NCBI RefSeq assembly: GCF_002078875.1
Contig: NC_034424.1
Coordinates: 4,851,546 to 4,915,545 of the forward strand
From: Numida meleagris
Lineage: Eukaryota; Chordata; Aves; Galliformes; Numididae
DNA length: 64,000 nucleotides
Reading direction: 5' to 3'
Numbering within the stretch: the stretch's first letter is position 1; every line of letters begins with the position of its first letter. Shown here piece by piece: positions 1 through 50,800 of this stretch. Made by a program: the position numbers and the translations under genes. The notes beneath the pieces are model-generated. The model worked only from the letters and a program-made list of their open reading frames with translations, did no database searches and was not told where the DNA came from.

Positions 1-160
1 TTAAAAGTTAATTACTGCTGTTACTTTCAGCTCAGAACAACACAAGGGATGGTATCCCACAGTATCAGGAATTAACGTGGTTTATTGATTTAGTTTATGA
101 GAGCATATACTTATGGTGGTTGGGGCAATTTCCTTCTACAATGATTCTGGATTCTTGCAG

Positions 161-274
161 ACAAATGAAAACATGGAGGTTACAAGTGCCCTACAGTCAG
201 AGCAACATGTAAAGAAGGAGCTGGCTAAGAAGCTTGGGCAGCTGCAGGAGAACCTGGGGGAGCTCAAAGAGACG
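161..274 (+). CDS. GOLGA2: GOLGA2 coding exon (first in window)
   Basis: The acceptor ends in TTCTTGCAG at 160 and the donor is GTAAGC at 275. It has 38 codons, phase 0 at both ends, and reads TNENMEV...GELKET, a coiled-coil segment matching GM130 ([14 protein letters not shown]). The 160 bases before it look intronic. Confidence 0.92.
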
Positions 275-3200
275 GTAAGCAACAGCAGTGGGACGGCAGG
301 GCAGGTGTGCAACAGTTTGTGCAAAGGAGAGCTGGCAACTTACCAAACTTTGATGGAAAGATGGAAATTGGTATTGTAACGATCAAGCTGGGAGCCCTCC
401 CATGTCATCTGCTGTCTGATGTGGGGGACCAGCATGTGGGGGCAGATGGTGGCTGCCTGCCTCATTGGTGGCTTTGGGGCAACACTGACAGTTTGGATCA
501 TGCCACACAGGTCATCATCTTTTCTGGCAGAAATGATTTGAGCTGATGGTTTTATCATGTGTTTTTAGCTGGAACTGAAGACACAGGAGGCTCGGGCTCT
601 GCAGGAGCAGCGGGACCAGTACTACGGCCACTTACAGCAGTATACTGTGGCATACCAGCAACTGGCTGCTGAGAGGGAGGAGCTGCAAAAGCAGTACTTG
701 CTTCAGACACAGCTAATGGACAGGCTGCAGCACGAGGAAGTTCAGGGGAAGGTGACTGTGGAAATGCACCTGAAGGAACTGCAGCAGACCAAGGTAATAA
801 CGAAGAGGGGCAAGTGGAAAGACTGGAGGCTTAATTACTTAATTGCTTAATTACACTACATCCTGTGCAGTAGAGGTGAATTAGAAATGAACAATAATTG
901 TCTGGACAGGAGCACTGTTTGGGTTTTGTTTGTGTGTGTGTTTGTTTTTTGTGGTGCTACTGCTAGTGACTGTTTTCAATTCAGCTTGTGCAGGTTTTGG
1001 TGAAGAGCTCTTTCTTTGATGTTCTGCTTCTCTCTGGCAGGAAAGTCTGGAAGCTGTAGCAAAGGAAAACAAAGAGCTGCAGGCCCAGATCAGTCAGCTA
1101 GCAGCAGAGCTGGATGGCAGGATGCTGCAGAGACTAGACGGTGCGTAGCTGCAGCTGGTCTCCAGGGATGGGAGGTGGAGCTGAGCTCTCTGGGGTGTTA
1201 CCTCTTTGTTCACCTCCCTTCTTCTACAGGGGATGGAGTTGAAAGTGAAATGATGACTGAAGAAATGAAAAACGCCTCATTTGTGATCCCAGAAAAGTTT
1301 GAAAGCCATGAAGAAATGGTGAGTCTTAGCGAGTGGAAAAGCCCTTTGTTCTCAGTTGGGAACAAATTTCTAGAAAAGGAGGCAGATTAAACTGCAGAGG
1401 TTCTGCAGTGTGTATTAAGTAAGCTGTTATCAGCTGCGATCCCTACAGCTGAGGCACAGCAAAGTGTTCTAGACCCTTGTGCACAGCAGCAAAAAAACCC
1501 AACAAGATTTCTACAGCATATTTGGAAAAACAGGCTGGAAGTCCAGCAGTGGCTTTAATTATGAAGACAACTCTGCTGGCAGAGTGGCTCTAACTATTGT
1601 GGTGATTGATGTTCTCCTCAGTTTGGAAGTCAGTTTGGAAATGGTGTTGAACATCTTCTAATTTTTTCTGTAAGTGTAGCTGTAACTGGAAAATGCTGTG
1701 ATCAAACAGTTATTGCGGGAGTTCAGGTTTAACCTGCAGAGAAGAAGTGAGTTGTGCTACTTGAGAATGAGAAAGCATGCAGTAATTGCTGCCTGGTTTA
1801 GTCCTATGGGTTTCCTATCCATAAGTAAAATGGGGTAAATTTCTGTTACTCTCTTCACTCTGTGATGTGCAATTGATCACGCTTCATGCAGGAAAAGCAC
1901 TAATGTGTACTCTGCAATTCACCTCAGGTCACTTTCTTGACGTCTGCCATGTCCCAGGTGGAGAAGGAACGAGAGGAGATGAGGCAGCAGCTGGCTGCTC
2001 AGAAGCAGCAGTGCAGAAGCCTCCTGCAGCAAATAGCAGCTCTTCGGCAGGAGCAGCAGCGGAATGTCACGCTGAGTGAAGGTAAAGTTTTGTGCAGTTT
2101 GGGTGCAGTGTGAGTATGGAGACGTGCCCCAGCCTGGCCCTGGCCTCTGTGAAACAGACCTGTGGGTTTTGTGAGTGAATCACACGTAAGCAGGGACTGT
2201 AAATTACACGTGTCCTTTCCAGATTCCACGATGGATAGCGTTCCGGTGGAGGTTCATGAGGCTTTGAAAACTGCCATGGAGAAACTGCAGGTAAGCAGAG
2301 GATCTCCTCTTCTTTCAGCCCCACTACCTCACCTAGCTAGACTTGCATCCAGTGCCAGACTCTTGTAGCACACACAAATTGTAGGGGAATAAGTAGCAGA
2401 TGTTCCATGATGACAAGCTACCAAAAAACAGCTTTCCTCACGACTTGTCTCATCATAGGAAAGCTTCCCCCTACCCTGCCCAAAGGCTGTAAGGGCCTAA
2501 CACTCATCTATATTCTTTTCCTAAAGAAATAGCTGAAAAATAGACTGCTGGGACGAAGCAGGTATCTCTAAGAACTGCAGACTAAGTGCGACCAAGGTTG
2601 TGCTACCCCAGCAATGGGAAGGCACGTTGTTCCCTCAGTCCTTCTGCTTCCCAAAATGCAGAGATGCTTTGTTACACCTTCTGTAGCTCTGTTCCTTTTT
2701 ACTACCAAATCAGAGCAGTGGTAAAGGCAGCAAGATTTGTTCCCTAGGCTCAGACCGATGTGAATGGAGGGTGCTGTCTGTAACACGGGTATTCCTGTCT
2801 GTGAGCAGTTGAGGTGACTAATAACAGTTTTTGTGTTCAGTCCCGTTTCACAGATCTGATGCAGGAGAAAGCTGATCTGAAGGAACGGCTAGAGGAGTTG
2901 GAACACCGCTGCATACAGCTGTCTGGGGAAACAGACACCATTGGTATGTTGACACAACACAAGCTATAGCTTCTGGAGCTGAGTCTGCCAAATACCAAGC
3001 AGTTCAAGTCTTGCTGCCTAGCTAGGCTAGACTTCCAATCCAGGGTTGGATGTGCTGGGGCCTCGTGCAGCACAGGTTTATGCTCACGGTAAGGCTTGTA
3101 CCTCAATCTCATTTATTCCTTATGCTTCTCTTGTGTTCCAGGGGAGTATATAGCATTATATCAGAGTCAAAGGGCTATCCTCAAACAGCGGCACCAGGAG

Positions 3201-3979
3201 AAAGAAGAGTACATCAGCAGGCTGGCTCAGGATAAGGAAGAGATGAAGGCAAGGAATCTCTTCTGTAGTACTGCAAATACAGCGTACACTTGTAGGCAGG
3301 CCTGGGGAGCACCTGCACAGTGTAAACCTTCATATGTTGTTCTTCAGCTAGCTTTAACTTTGGAGCTCTCACAGTGGCAAAACAGCAAGCTAAAGTGCAG
3401 TGTTTGTGGCCACGGGGATATGCATGCTTCTTAAGTTTTCCTTTACTTTGGTGCAGATAAAATTACTGGAACTGCAGGATTTAGTGATGCGTCTGGTCAA
3501 GGAAAGAAATGAATGGTACAGCAAGTACGTAGCAGCTGCTCAAAACCCAGAGCTGTTAGCAAGCCAGAATGAAAACACACTTCCAGTGGAGAGACGCATC
3601 GAACTGAATGCTACTGATGGAGAAGGTAAGCTGGAGACAGAACAAGTTATGTAAAATGGAATAACCCAAGGTCTCTGTGTGGATGGGAGGAGTCAGCTCA
3701 CCTGCTGTGTCTTCTGTGTGCCTTACAGGGTTACGAGAAGTGAATTTAGCAGATGAAGCAGAGCAAGAGGCCGCTGCTCTTCATCAATCTGGTTTCTACC
3801 CTGTTGACACTAAAGCTGCTCAGCCAAGCCAAGAGGACCCTACAGCAAAGCAAATAATGCAGCTTCTCAGAGAAATCCAGAACCCTCAGGAGAGGTCGGG
3901 CTCCTTGCTGGAAAACCCCTGCATTCCGTTCTTCTACCGTGCTGATGAGAATGACGAGGTCAAAATCATGGTGGTTTAA
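161..3979 (+). CDS. GOLGA2: GOLGA2 (GM130), C-terminal ten coding exons, partial gene
   Basis: GM130 is a long coiled-coil tether on the cytoplasmic face of the cis-Golgi that binds p115, Rab1 and, through its C-terminus, the PDZ domains of GRASP65. Ten exons in one continuous frame give 459 codons: 161-274, 569-793, 1041-1140, 1230-1318, 1928-2081, 2223-2290, 2841-2943, 3142-3248, 3457-3625 and 3729-3979. The translation is rich in E, Q, K and L with heptad character until about the ninth exon, then becomes less structured. It ends in [15 protein letters not shown] and a hydrophobic tail, the signature GM130 C-terminus. I recognise the family from [20 protein letters not shown] and [15 protein letters not shown]. 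The N-terminal half lies left of the window. Introns are short (under 0.65 kb) and I see nothing else in them. All splice sites are GT-AG except the donor at 3249, which is GC. Confidence 0.96.
569..793 (+). CDS. GOLGA2: GOLGA2 coding exon
   Basis: Acceptor GTTTTTAG and donor GTAATA, 75 codons, phase 0 at both ends. It encodes a coiled coil ([29 protein letters not shown]) that aligns with the GM130 segment having the same spacing. Confidence 0.94.
1041..1140 (+). CDS. GOLGA2: GOLGA2 coding exon
   Basis: Acceptor CTCTGGCAG and donor GTGCGT. It is 100 nt and ends in phase 1. It encodes [16 protein letters not shown], coiled coil. The reading frame continues only if the exon joins 1230. Confidence 0.9.
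1230..1318 (+). CDS. GOLGA2: GOLGA2 coding exon, acidic linker
   Basis: Acceptor CTTCTACAG and donor GTGAGT, 89 nt. It encodes a short linker with acidic residues ([11 protein letters not shown]) then [11 protein letters not shown]. The mammalian gene has a much longer poly-glutamate run here; the bird version is compact. Confidence 0.9.
1928..2081 (+). CDS. GOLGA2: GOLGA2 coding exon
   Basis: The acceptor is ACCTCAG and the donor GTAAAG, 154 nt, phase 0 in and phase 1 out. It reads [20 protein letters not shown] and then a Q-rich coiled coil. The intron before it (1319-1927) holds no other recognisable element. Confidence 0.9.
2223..2290 (+). CDS. GOLGA2: GOLGA2 coding exon
   Basis: The acceptor is CCTTTCCAG and the donor GTAAGC, 68 nt. 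It encodes [19 protein letters not shown] followed by EKLQ, matching the GM130 segment HRALQGAMEKLQ. The following 550-base intron shows nothing else. Confidence 0.92.
2841..2943 (+). CDS. GOLGA2: GOLGA2 coding exon
   Basis: The acceptor is TTGTGTTCAG and the donor GTATGT, 103 nt. It encodes [20 protein letters not shown] and then [15 protein letters not shown], one of the most conserved GM130 stretches. Confidence 0.95.
3142..3248 (+). CDS. GOLGA2: GOLGA2 coding exon with GC donor
   Basis: The acceptor is GTGTTCCAG at 3141. The exon encodes [15 protein letters not shown] then [15 protein letters not shown]. The coding frame and the GM130 match require it to end at 3248, where the intron starts with GCAAGG, a non-canonical but recognised GC donor class. 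Confidence 0.93.
3457..3625 (+). CDS. GOLGA2: GOLGA2 coding exon
   Basis: The acceptor is TTGGTGCAG and the donor GTAAGC, 169 nt. It encodes [20 protein letters not shown] and then AAAQNPE, matching GM130, followed by a poorly conserved linker. Confidence 0.94.
3729..3979 (+). CDS. GOLGA2: GOLGA2 last coding exon with GRASP65-binding tail
   Basis: The acceptor is CCTTACAG at 3728 and the stop codon TAA is at 3977-3979. It encodes [17 protein letters not shown] and the terminal [15 protein letters not shown] block. The last residues are KIMVV. A hydrophobic C-terminal residue (V here, I in mammals) is what the GRASP65 PDZ groove binds in this family. Confidence 0.96.
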
Positions 3980-4736
3980 GTAGCACCAGTTTGTTCTTAC
4001 AGCAATTTTCTATGAGCCTGCAAGGACTGAACTGACTTGTATGTGCCCATACTGCTGCTCAGCACCCTGGGTCAGAACAGCGACCTGCTCTAAAGGCTGC
4101 AGGAAAGAGGGACTGCATCAGATGGAACTCGAGCATCCTTCCTTCTCTTCCCTCTGTTACTTGGTGTGCTTGGAGCACAGGCTGCGTGGTGCTGGCGCTT
4201 CACCAGGGCCTGGTGCAGGTTGGGGGGAAGGGACTCTGTGACTTCTGGCAAATTCCTTGAGCCCTTGTCCTGTATCCCTGGCCAGCACGCAGCTTCACAG
4301 CAGTGACTGAGCAGCAGCCCTCGTCCATCAGTCACGACTGTAATCTGCCTGTTTCCTTCTAAGGCTCCCAAAGTAACTAACTAACTCTGGTAACAAACTC
4401 TTGGGATGGTTGGTTTTGTTTCACGCCATGCATCTTAAAACTTCCCCCTTTCCTCCTCTTGCAACTGTATCTGAAACCAGCCTTGAACAGCCACAAGGTG
4501 CAGGCTTCTGGCTAGCTAGGCAGCACACAGAGCTTCATTCAGCGCTAGGGGCCGGGGCTGAGGGCTGCCTTCAGAGTCTCTTTGGTTACTTGACAAAGCT
4601 TTATGTGATTAGTGGGAGCTGGGGGTGGAAATGGAACTGCACTTTGAAGGATGATGTGTTTCACTTGTGTGTGTCTGAAGGTTTTATTTATTACAAAAAA
4701 AAACAACAGGGAGAAATAAGGAAGAGGAAACCACTT

Positions 4737-4742
4737 AATAAA
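4737..4742 (+). terminator. Proximal poly(A) signal of GOLGA2
   Basis: AATAAA on the + strand followed within 15 bases by a T/G-rich stretch (GCTCTGTTTTGAAG). Use would give a 3' UTR of about 0.78 kb. Confidence 0.5.
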
Positions 4743-5746
4743 CATGCTCTGTTTTGAAGTCCTGGGCTCCAGGTTATCTATTGCTTAAATTTCTTCTCCC
4801 ATTTTGGTAAGAAAGATGTTAAACGGGTGGAATCCAGCATCCTTTGCCACCTACTGCCACTGCTGGGACACAGCAGCAAGGGAGTAGGAGCAAACAATGC
4901 CTTGAAGCTAGAGGCCTTGTTCTGAGGAGAAAACAAGTGGTGAGCAGAGCTCCTGGAGTGGCAGCAGCGCAGCTCCCTTAGGTGTCCGGGCCTCAGGTGA
5001 AGTGCACAGACACCTACACCTACAGGTTCAGGCACAAACCGCCTCTTCTTAAATAGGGTTACAGCCTCAGCACCGGGGCTCAGGGGAGAACCGCAGGGGC
5101 CCTGGCTGCAATCCTGCAGCTCGTGGCGGTGGAAGCCGAGCGGCCAAGCTGAGAGCTGCAACCACAGGAATGCAGAATCAAGTTTTGCATTTGTCAACCA
5201 CAACAAAGGAAAAAAAAAAAAAAAAACAAACCAAACCTAGGAAAAAAAACTCTTCCTCAGCATCTAGGTGGCTGAGCTTTAGCAATATGGTAGAAGGAGT
5301 TTCTCTCTTAATGCCAAAAGTAGATTAAGGCTTTTTGAAACGGTTTGTTTCCTTCTTTTTTTCCCTATGAAAAAACAAAGTGTGTATGGAACAATTTGTG
5401 CTTTCCTGTGAACCCACCAGAGGAATGTGGAAGTTGGTTTTTTTTTTTGAACTCTTCATCTGAATGTCTCCAGTGTTGTCTGTGAAGGGCACAACACGAG
5501 CGACACGGGCCGTGTACATACTGTATCTGTGTAAAATGCTGTACATTGCTGCAGGGGAGGCTGGCCTGCAGGCTGGGGCTGCTCGTAATCTGTATCATAA
5601 CTAAAAGGGGCAGGGGCGTGACTTAAACAGATTATTGTAAATGGGATAAATATTTATTGGGCGTTCTACTCTGTGAAGGAGACCATTGAAGCGGCTCTGC
5701 AGGCTGGTGCAGAGGTGACTTAGTGCTGTTACAAACATGCTTCCTG

Positions 5747-5752
5747 AATAAA
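5747..5752 (+). terminator. Distal poly(A) signal of GOLGA2
   Basis: AATAAA followed about 25-40 bases later by the GT-rich run TGTGTTCTGTT, the usual arrangement of a cleavage site. It is the last good + strand signal before the convergent DNM1 end. Confidence 0.7.
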
Positions 5753-5770
5753 CTCATTCAGATGGGTACT

Positions 5771-6884
5771 GGCTAGATGTGTTCTGTTCAGATCTCCTTG
5801 AAATCTGGCAAAAAAATGAATTCTTCTCTATTCAAAACAAACAACAACCGGGCGCAGCTCTACAAGCCGCTGCCTTAGCACTGCTGCCCTTTTCACTGTG
5901 CTTTCATGAATGTTTCCCTGTAGCCAGAGCTGTGCCAGGCCTGAGATTTCTCTCTGGGCTCGTAGCTTCACCCACGAACCCCAGCACCCCAGACTCCTTT
6001 CTATCCTTTTCCCTTGAGCTGTGTTTCCCTGACCCTATTTTTGCTCGGCGCAGACACGCAAGCGATCACTCCAGCTTCAAATTCCAGCACCTAAACTCCC
6101 TCTGCCCCAAAACGCTCAGAGGCCAGGAGCAGTGCAGGGTGAGCAGCTGGGGGCAGGACGAGGCGCCTGCGGGGCTGTGGGTGCTGGGGAAGCCCCTGCT
6201 GCCTGGCCCGGGAGCCGGTGTCCTCACCCGAACACATTGAGCTGCTGGCAGCCAGCAGATAACGCGCTGCTGGTTGTGCAGCGTTAAGACACCGCTGTTT
6301 ACTGAAATGAAATATTGTGTTCTTTAACAAGCCTGCGTGTCACACCAGGGATAGAGAGAGAGGGAATAGGGCAGGGTAAGGCAAGGACAGAAACAGCTGC
6401 AGCAACAGAGGGAGGGAGCGCTGGAGATCAGGGCTGGTCCCCCAACCCACCCCGGCAGCCTCTCTACCTAACAGCTCCGGGGGGACATGGAGCTCACTAA
6501 AATGGTCCCACCCGTACCATGGCAGCAGCGCTGGCCGTGGGCTGCATTCTCAGACAGGCCCCAAGCACGCTGCCTGCCAGAGAACAGAGCTCTTTGCCCC
6601 CTGGCTGCATCCCACCAAGAGGCCGATGCAAAAACACCGCTCCAAGAACCAAGCACGTGGTGTGCACGGCTCCCACCTCCTGTGTGCCGGCACCGAGGCA
6701 GCTCCCTGCTCCTTCCTTGGTGGCAGAGAAGGGCGATCACCTCCGCACCCTCCGAGCTGTCCCACAGCGCCCGGCTGCTGCTGCTCTGTGCCACGATTCC
6801 CATTACACATGCAGAGCATTCTAAGCTCTATAAGGATGAAAAGATTCGGTTACAATCAAACAGCTTGGAAATCACCCAGAGGAA
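5771..6884. other. Intergenic spacer between convergent GOLGA2 and DNM1
   Basis: About 1.1 kb between the inferred 3' ends. It has moderate G+C, some CpG near 6130-6240, and a purine-rich patch near 6350-6425. Several 80-160 codon open frames occur on both strands, but they overlap each other and lack any recognisable motif, so I call no gene. Confidence 0.6.
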
Positions 6885-6907
6885 GAGCAAGAGAAAGAGA
6901 AGACGGT

Positions 6908-6913
6908 TTTATT
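6908..6913 (-). terminator. DNM1 poly(A) signal, distal copy
   Basis: AATAAA on the - strand (TTTATT on +), 565 bases past the long-isoform stop codon. It follows another copy 42 bases upstream, so either or both may be used. Confidence 0.6.
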
Positions 6914-6949
6914 CTAGTCGTAGAGTCCTTCGTCATACAGAAACGACAG

Positions 6950-6955
6950 TTTATT
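6950..6955 (-). terminator. DNM1 poly(A) signal, proximal copy
   Basis: AATAAA on the - strand. Together with the copy at 6908-6913 it would end a DNM1 3' UTR of roughly 0.55-0.6 kb. Confidence 0.6.
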
Positions 6956-7221
6956 TCAGCCAATAAACGAGAGTGACAGGAGATCACAGAGCGCGGCACA
7001 GCTACCACCAGCACCGAGACGTTCACCCACAGCGCGGGGGTAACACGGGAACCCCACTGCACACGGCAGAGAATCGCACACCGGGCTCAGAAACACAGCA
7101 CCGGGATTTGGTTCACTTCTCGGGGGGTGTGTATGCATATATACGTAGATAGATATTCTTTCCCTACTGAAGCGTTTCCTAAAATCCACATGGAAGCACA
7201 AACGGCTTTAAACACCTGGAC

Positions 7222-7272
7222 ATATATAGATTTTCCATCTTTATATATATATATATTTATAGATATTTATAA
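7222..7272. repeat. AT-rich TA-repeat block in DNM1 3' UTR
   Basis: A stretch of alternating TA with ATTTATAGATATTTATA-like ends. It is likely length-variable. Confidence 0.6.
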
Positions 7273-7475
7273 CAGTAAAGATACGTTTCTCGTTACTACC
7301 ATTTAAACTCCTTGAAGCAGCTGGGAATCAAAAAAAAAAAAACAGCTTTACTACAGTCACAGCTGAGAGGTGTGTATCACAAATACAAACGGAACAAGCC
7401 ACGCGTGAGAGCTGAGTCAGAACGCTCCGGGACAGAACAGCTAAGAGCAGGCAAAGAGTCTCGGAGGGAGCAGCA

Positions 7476-47835
<40,360 letters not shown>

Positions 47836-50800
47836 TCAGATGAATGAGCGATCGTTTCCTTCCCTACCCACAGCTTTTCTGTTTCTATGAGCACTTGCGG
47901 GTCCCAGCAGGGCACTCCAGCCATGGCTATGATAGAGTTTAAGGCTGAAAAACCCAAGTGTTCTTCCCCAAGGAGGAAGGATCTCTCTGAAGAAGCCTGC
48001 GCTTGCAGCACACTCCCACTAGCCCTGTCTCCAGCAGTTTGAGGCTCTTTCAGATCAAGTTCCAGGCTAACGGGAGAAACCGATTAATACTGTTATATGT
48101 ACGCTGGAAAATAATTAATCTCTATGTCACCAGGCAGAAAAATCAAAGTAGAGACTGAAAACCACCGTGCCTTCTTTTGACAAAGTACAAATCCCTGAGC
48201 TACAATAAAATCACTCACACTTTGGGCACCACAGAGCACTACTGTCCTGGCATGCAAACAGCATCCCATCTATGTGAAACAGAATAAACAGCAAAGGTTC
48301 GCTTCCACTCAGGGCTTCTCCCAACTAAGAAAATACAAGTATTGCCGAGGCAAAAGCAGCAGCAGCTTCCTCCTAAATTCGCAAGAACCCTGAACACTAC
48401 TGTTCTGCAGGCCATTTCAAAGGAAGGAAGCCTTTTGTTATCCTTTCCCTAATGCTGACTTCACATCCACAGGCTACAAGCTCTCCTCTGCTTTTTCTTT
48501 TCTCAAACCCAAGTGCTTCAAGCAAAGCCAGGCACGCTCACGACATCTGCTGATGACCTTGCCAGTTTGTGGCCGGGTTCCCAAGTACTCAGCTGTTCAT
48601 GTGCCTCTTCAGAAACCACTAAAAACACAATCTATTTGCTTCCCTGCCTAGTGGAGAAGCACTGCTTCAAAATGTGGCATCTACAGCCTGAGTATGGTCA
48701 CCTCTGCTAGAAGCTCTGTCTGCACTGCTTGCATTCTGGTACAGTCCTTCCTCTTCTCATGGGTTTGGCAATGCGTAATTTTGCCGATTCTGTAGTAATC
48801 GTGGTGAAAGAAATCCATGCCCCTCAATGTTCTGCACTGTGGCCTTGACCTGCACGGCCTTCATATTGACAATGGAAACGAAGATGAAGCACGAGCTTTT
48901 GTTTTAACACATCAGACAGTGAGCGGACTTGATTTCAGCTCCTGGTTTCACCACTGCTTGCTTATGTAATCCTACAAGGAAGTAGGAAAGTGGGTGTATT
49001 TTCCTTTTCCTCAGCTCTAAACTGAGTACTATCAAAGGATGCAGAGTGGTTTCAAGCGAAAGGAGAACAAGGAGCATCCTACAACCCCTAATGTCTCGAT
49101 AAAATCTCCTGCAAGTCACTCAGTTTACAGCAAAGTGACCACTGGTAAAACTCTACTACAGATTGTAACCCATGCTCATTATTTTAGACTTCCAGAAACA
49201 CAAGGAGTTAACCGGGATCTTTCATTTGTTTTTCAAATAAATACGGCTCTATTTTTTCCATTCCAGTGGGATTAACCCTGGAATCTTTGAGGCATTGCAT
49301 CATCCAGGCAGTTTTCTGCTGCCTCAGCTCCATTCCTATGGATGTCTGTGGTCAATATGTGACAAAATCCTACTCTTGCATCAGTTCTTTCAGCGTAAGA
49401 ACAAAAGCAAGCACCGCTGATTTATTGTTACCTTACTGAAGGTGAGAAAAAGGGAGAGTTATACAACAGATTTGCTTTCTAGTGCATAAGACACTACTCT
49501 AGCTACTGATCTCCAGCTTGCAGCGTTACATTCTACCTCGCTGTAGCACTACTTGCATTTATACAGATGAGTCCTTTAGGAATTAAGATTCCCCTGATGT
49601 TGTGCTCCATGTTTTCCCAAAGCTTTCTGCTTTGGCCCCAAACCCAATTTCTCTGTTGTCTTTGTCACAGCTCAGAGCAAAGGTGGATGTGAAAACCTCC
49701 ACAGCATCCAGATTCCGGCATTAGAGAAAACTGAAACCACTTACTGTGGCCAGGCTATTGCAAGGGAAAAAAAAACAAAGTCGTCACAAAAAGACACTAT
49801 AATGAAAAAAAAGGAGAATTATTTACAAAAATATTTACTGTGAGTCATTTTTCAACAAGCTTTCCTCTGAACAGAAGAGATACCATGAGTACCTCCAATA
49901 TAAGTGATCATTAAGCCAACACATTTCTGTTTGTTATTAACCCCATCCTTTGAAATACTAATTTGCTGTGACTTGAAAGAACACGCTGACCATGTTTTAA
50001 CTAAATATTTTCCTTTTTACAGTCATTCATTCCAGAACTGCATGCTGTTTTACTTCAACCTTTACATAACAACATTACTAATGGAGTTTTTCCTTGGTTT
50101 CTCACCATGTAGAATTTCAGACTGCCCAGTTTTGGGAACCTGGGCTTGCCTACCTGTGACACTACAGCACTGTAATTATGTTAATGTTAAAGTCAGTCAG
50201 TAGAAATATATACACAGTAAGTTATTTCAGGAATAAAACCACATCATTGCTCCTCCTGCCGGAGGTCTATCTGCCTAGCAAAGCTCAATGTAAATCACTC
50301 AAATCCATAACGAGTCACTAAATCAGTTATCTTAGCACTTCTTACATTCTGGATGAACATGTACAATTTGATCCCTTTTATAAGAAAATAAATGTGTTCT
50401 TACCAACAAGCTACTGAGACATACATACAGCTCAACTTCCAGGCTTTCCCCATACTTGACCCATCAGGAGTTCCAGCCAAAACGCTTCACAGAAATTCAC
50501 ACACCATCATCCCATCACATCCATATTATCTCCTATTATTTTATTCCCCATCTTTTCTCTTTACAGTCCCAGGAACAAACTCTTTCATCCGCCTGCTCAG
50601 GCTAAGCCTTGCAGATCAGACTCTTAAAAAGTACAGATCCATAAATTCTGTGCCTGGCTGGGTGCCAGGGGAGTGCACTGTACAGCAGCCTTGCTTGCCC
50701 TCTTGCAGCAGGCATAATAAATTGCTTCTGTAAGGAAACTACAACAGAGCATAGGTGGCATGGATAGCACGCCCAGCTCAGGTTTTGAGTCCTTTCAGCA

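Larger units (their letters stand above)
3980..5770 (+). other. GOLGA2: GOLGA2 3' UTR
   Basis: About 1.8 kb without a supported reading frame, running from the stop codon to the distal poly(A) signal. It contains a 20-base A run near 5208-5226. The end is inferred from the signal at 5747 and the GT-rich sequence just after it. Confidence 0.75.
6885..7475 (-). other. DNM1: DNM1 3' UTR (long C-terminal isoform)
   Basis: It extends from the stop codon at 7476 to the inferred cleavage site past 6908. It contains an A/T-rich block (7222-7272) with a TA dinucleotide run. I see no coding frame in it on the DNM1 strand. Confidence 0.65.

Noticed and set aside
6961..6966. + strand AATAAA as the main GOLGA2 poly(A) signal
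   Set aside because: It lies inside the DNM1 3' UTR, 3 kb past the GOLGA2 stop. The signal at 5747 has better downstream GT-rich sequence, so I keep 6961 only as a possible read-through site.
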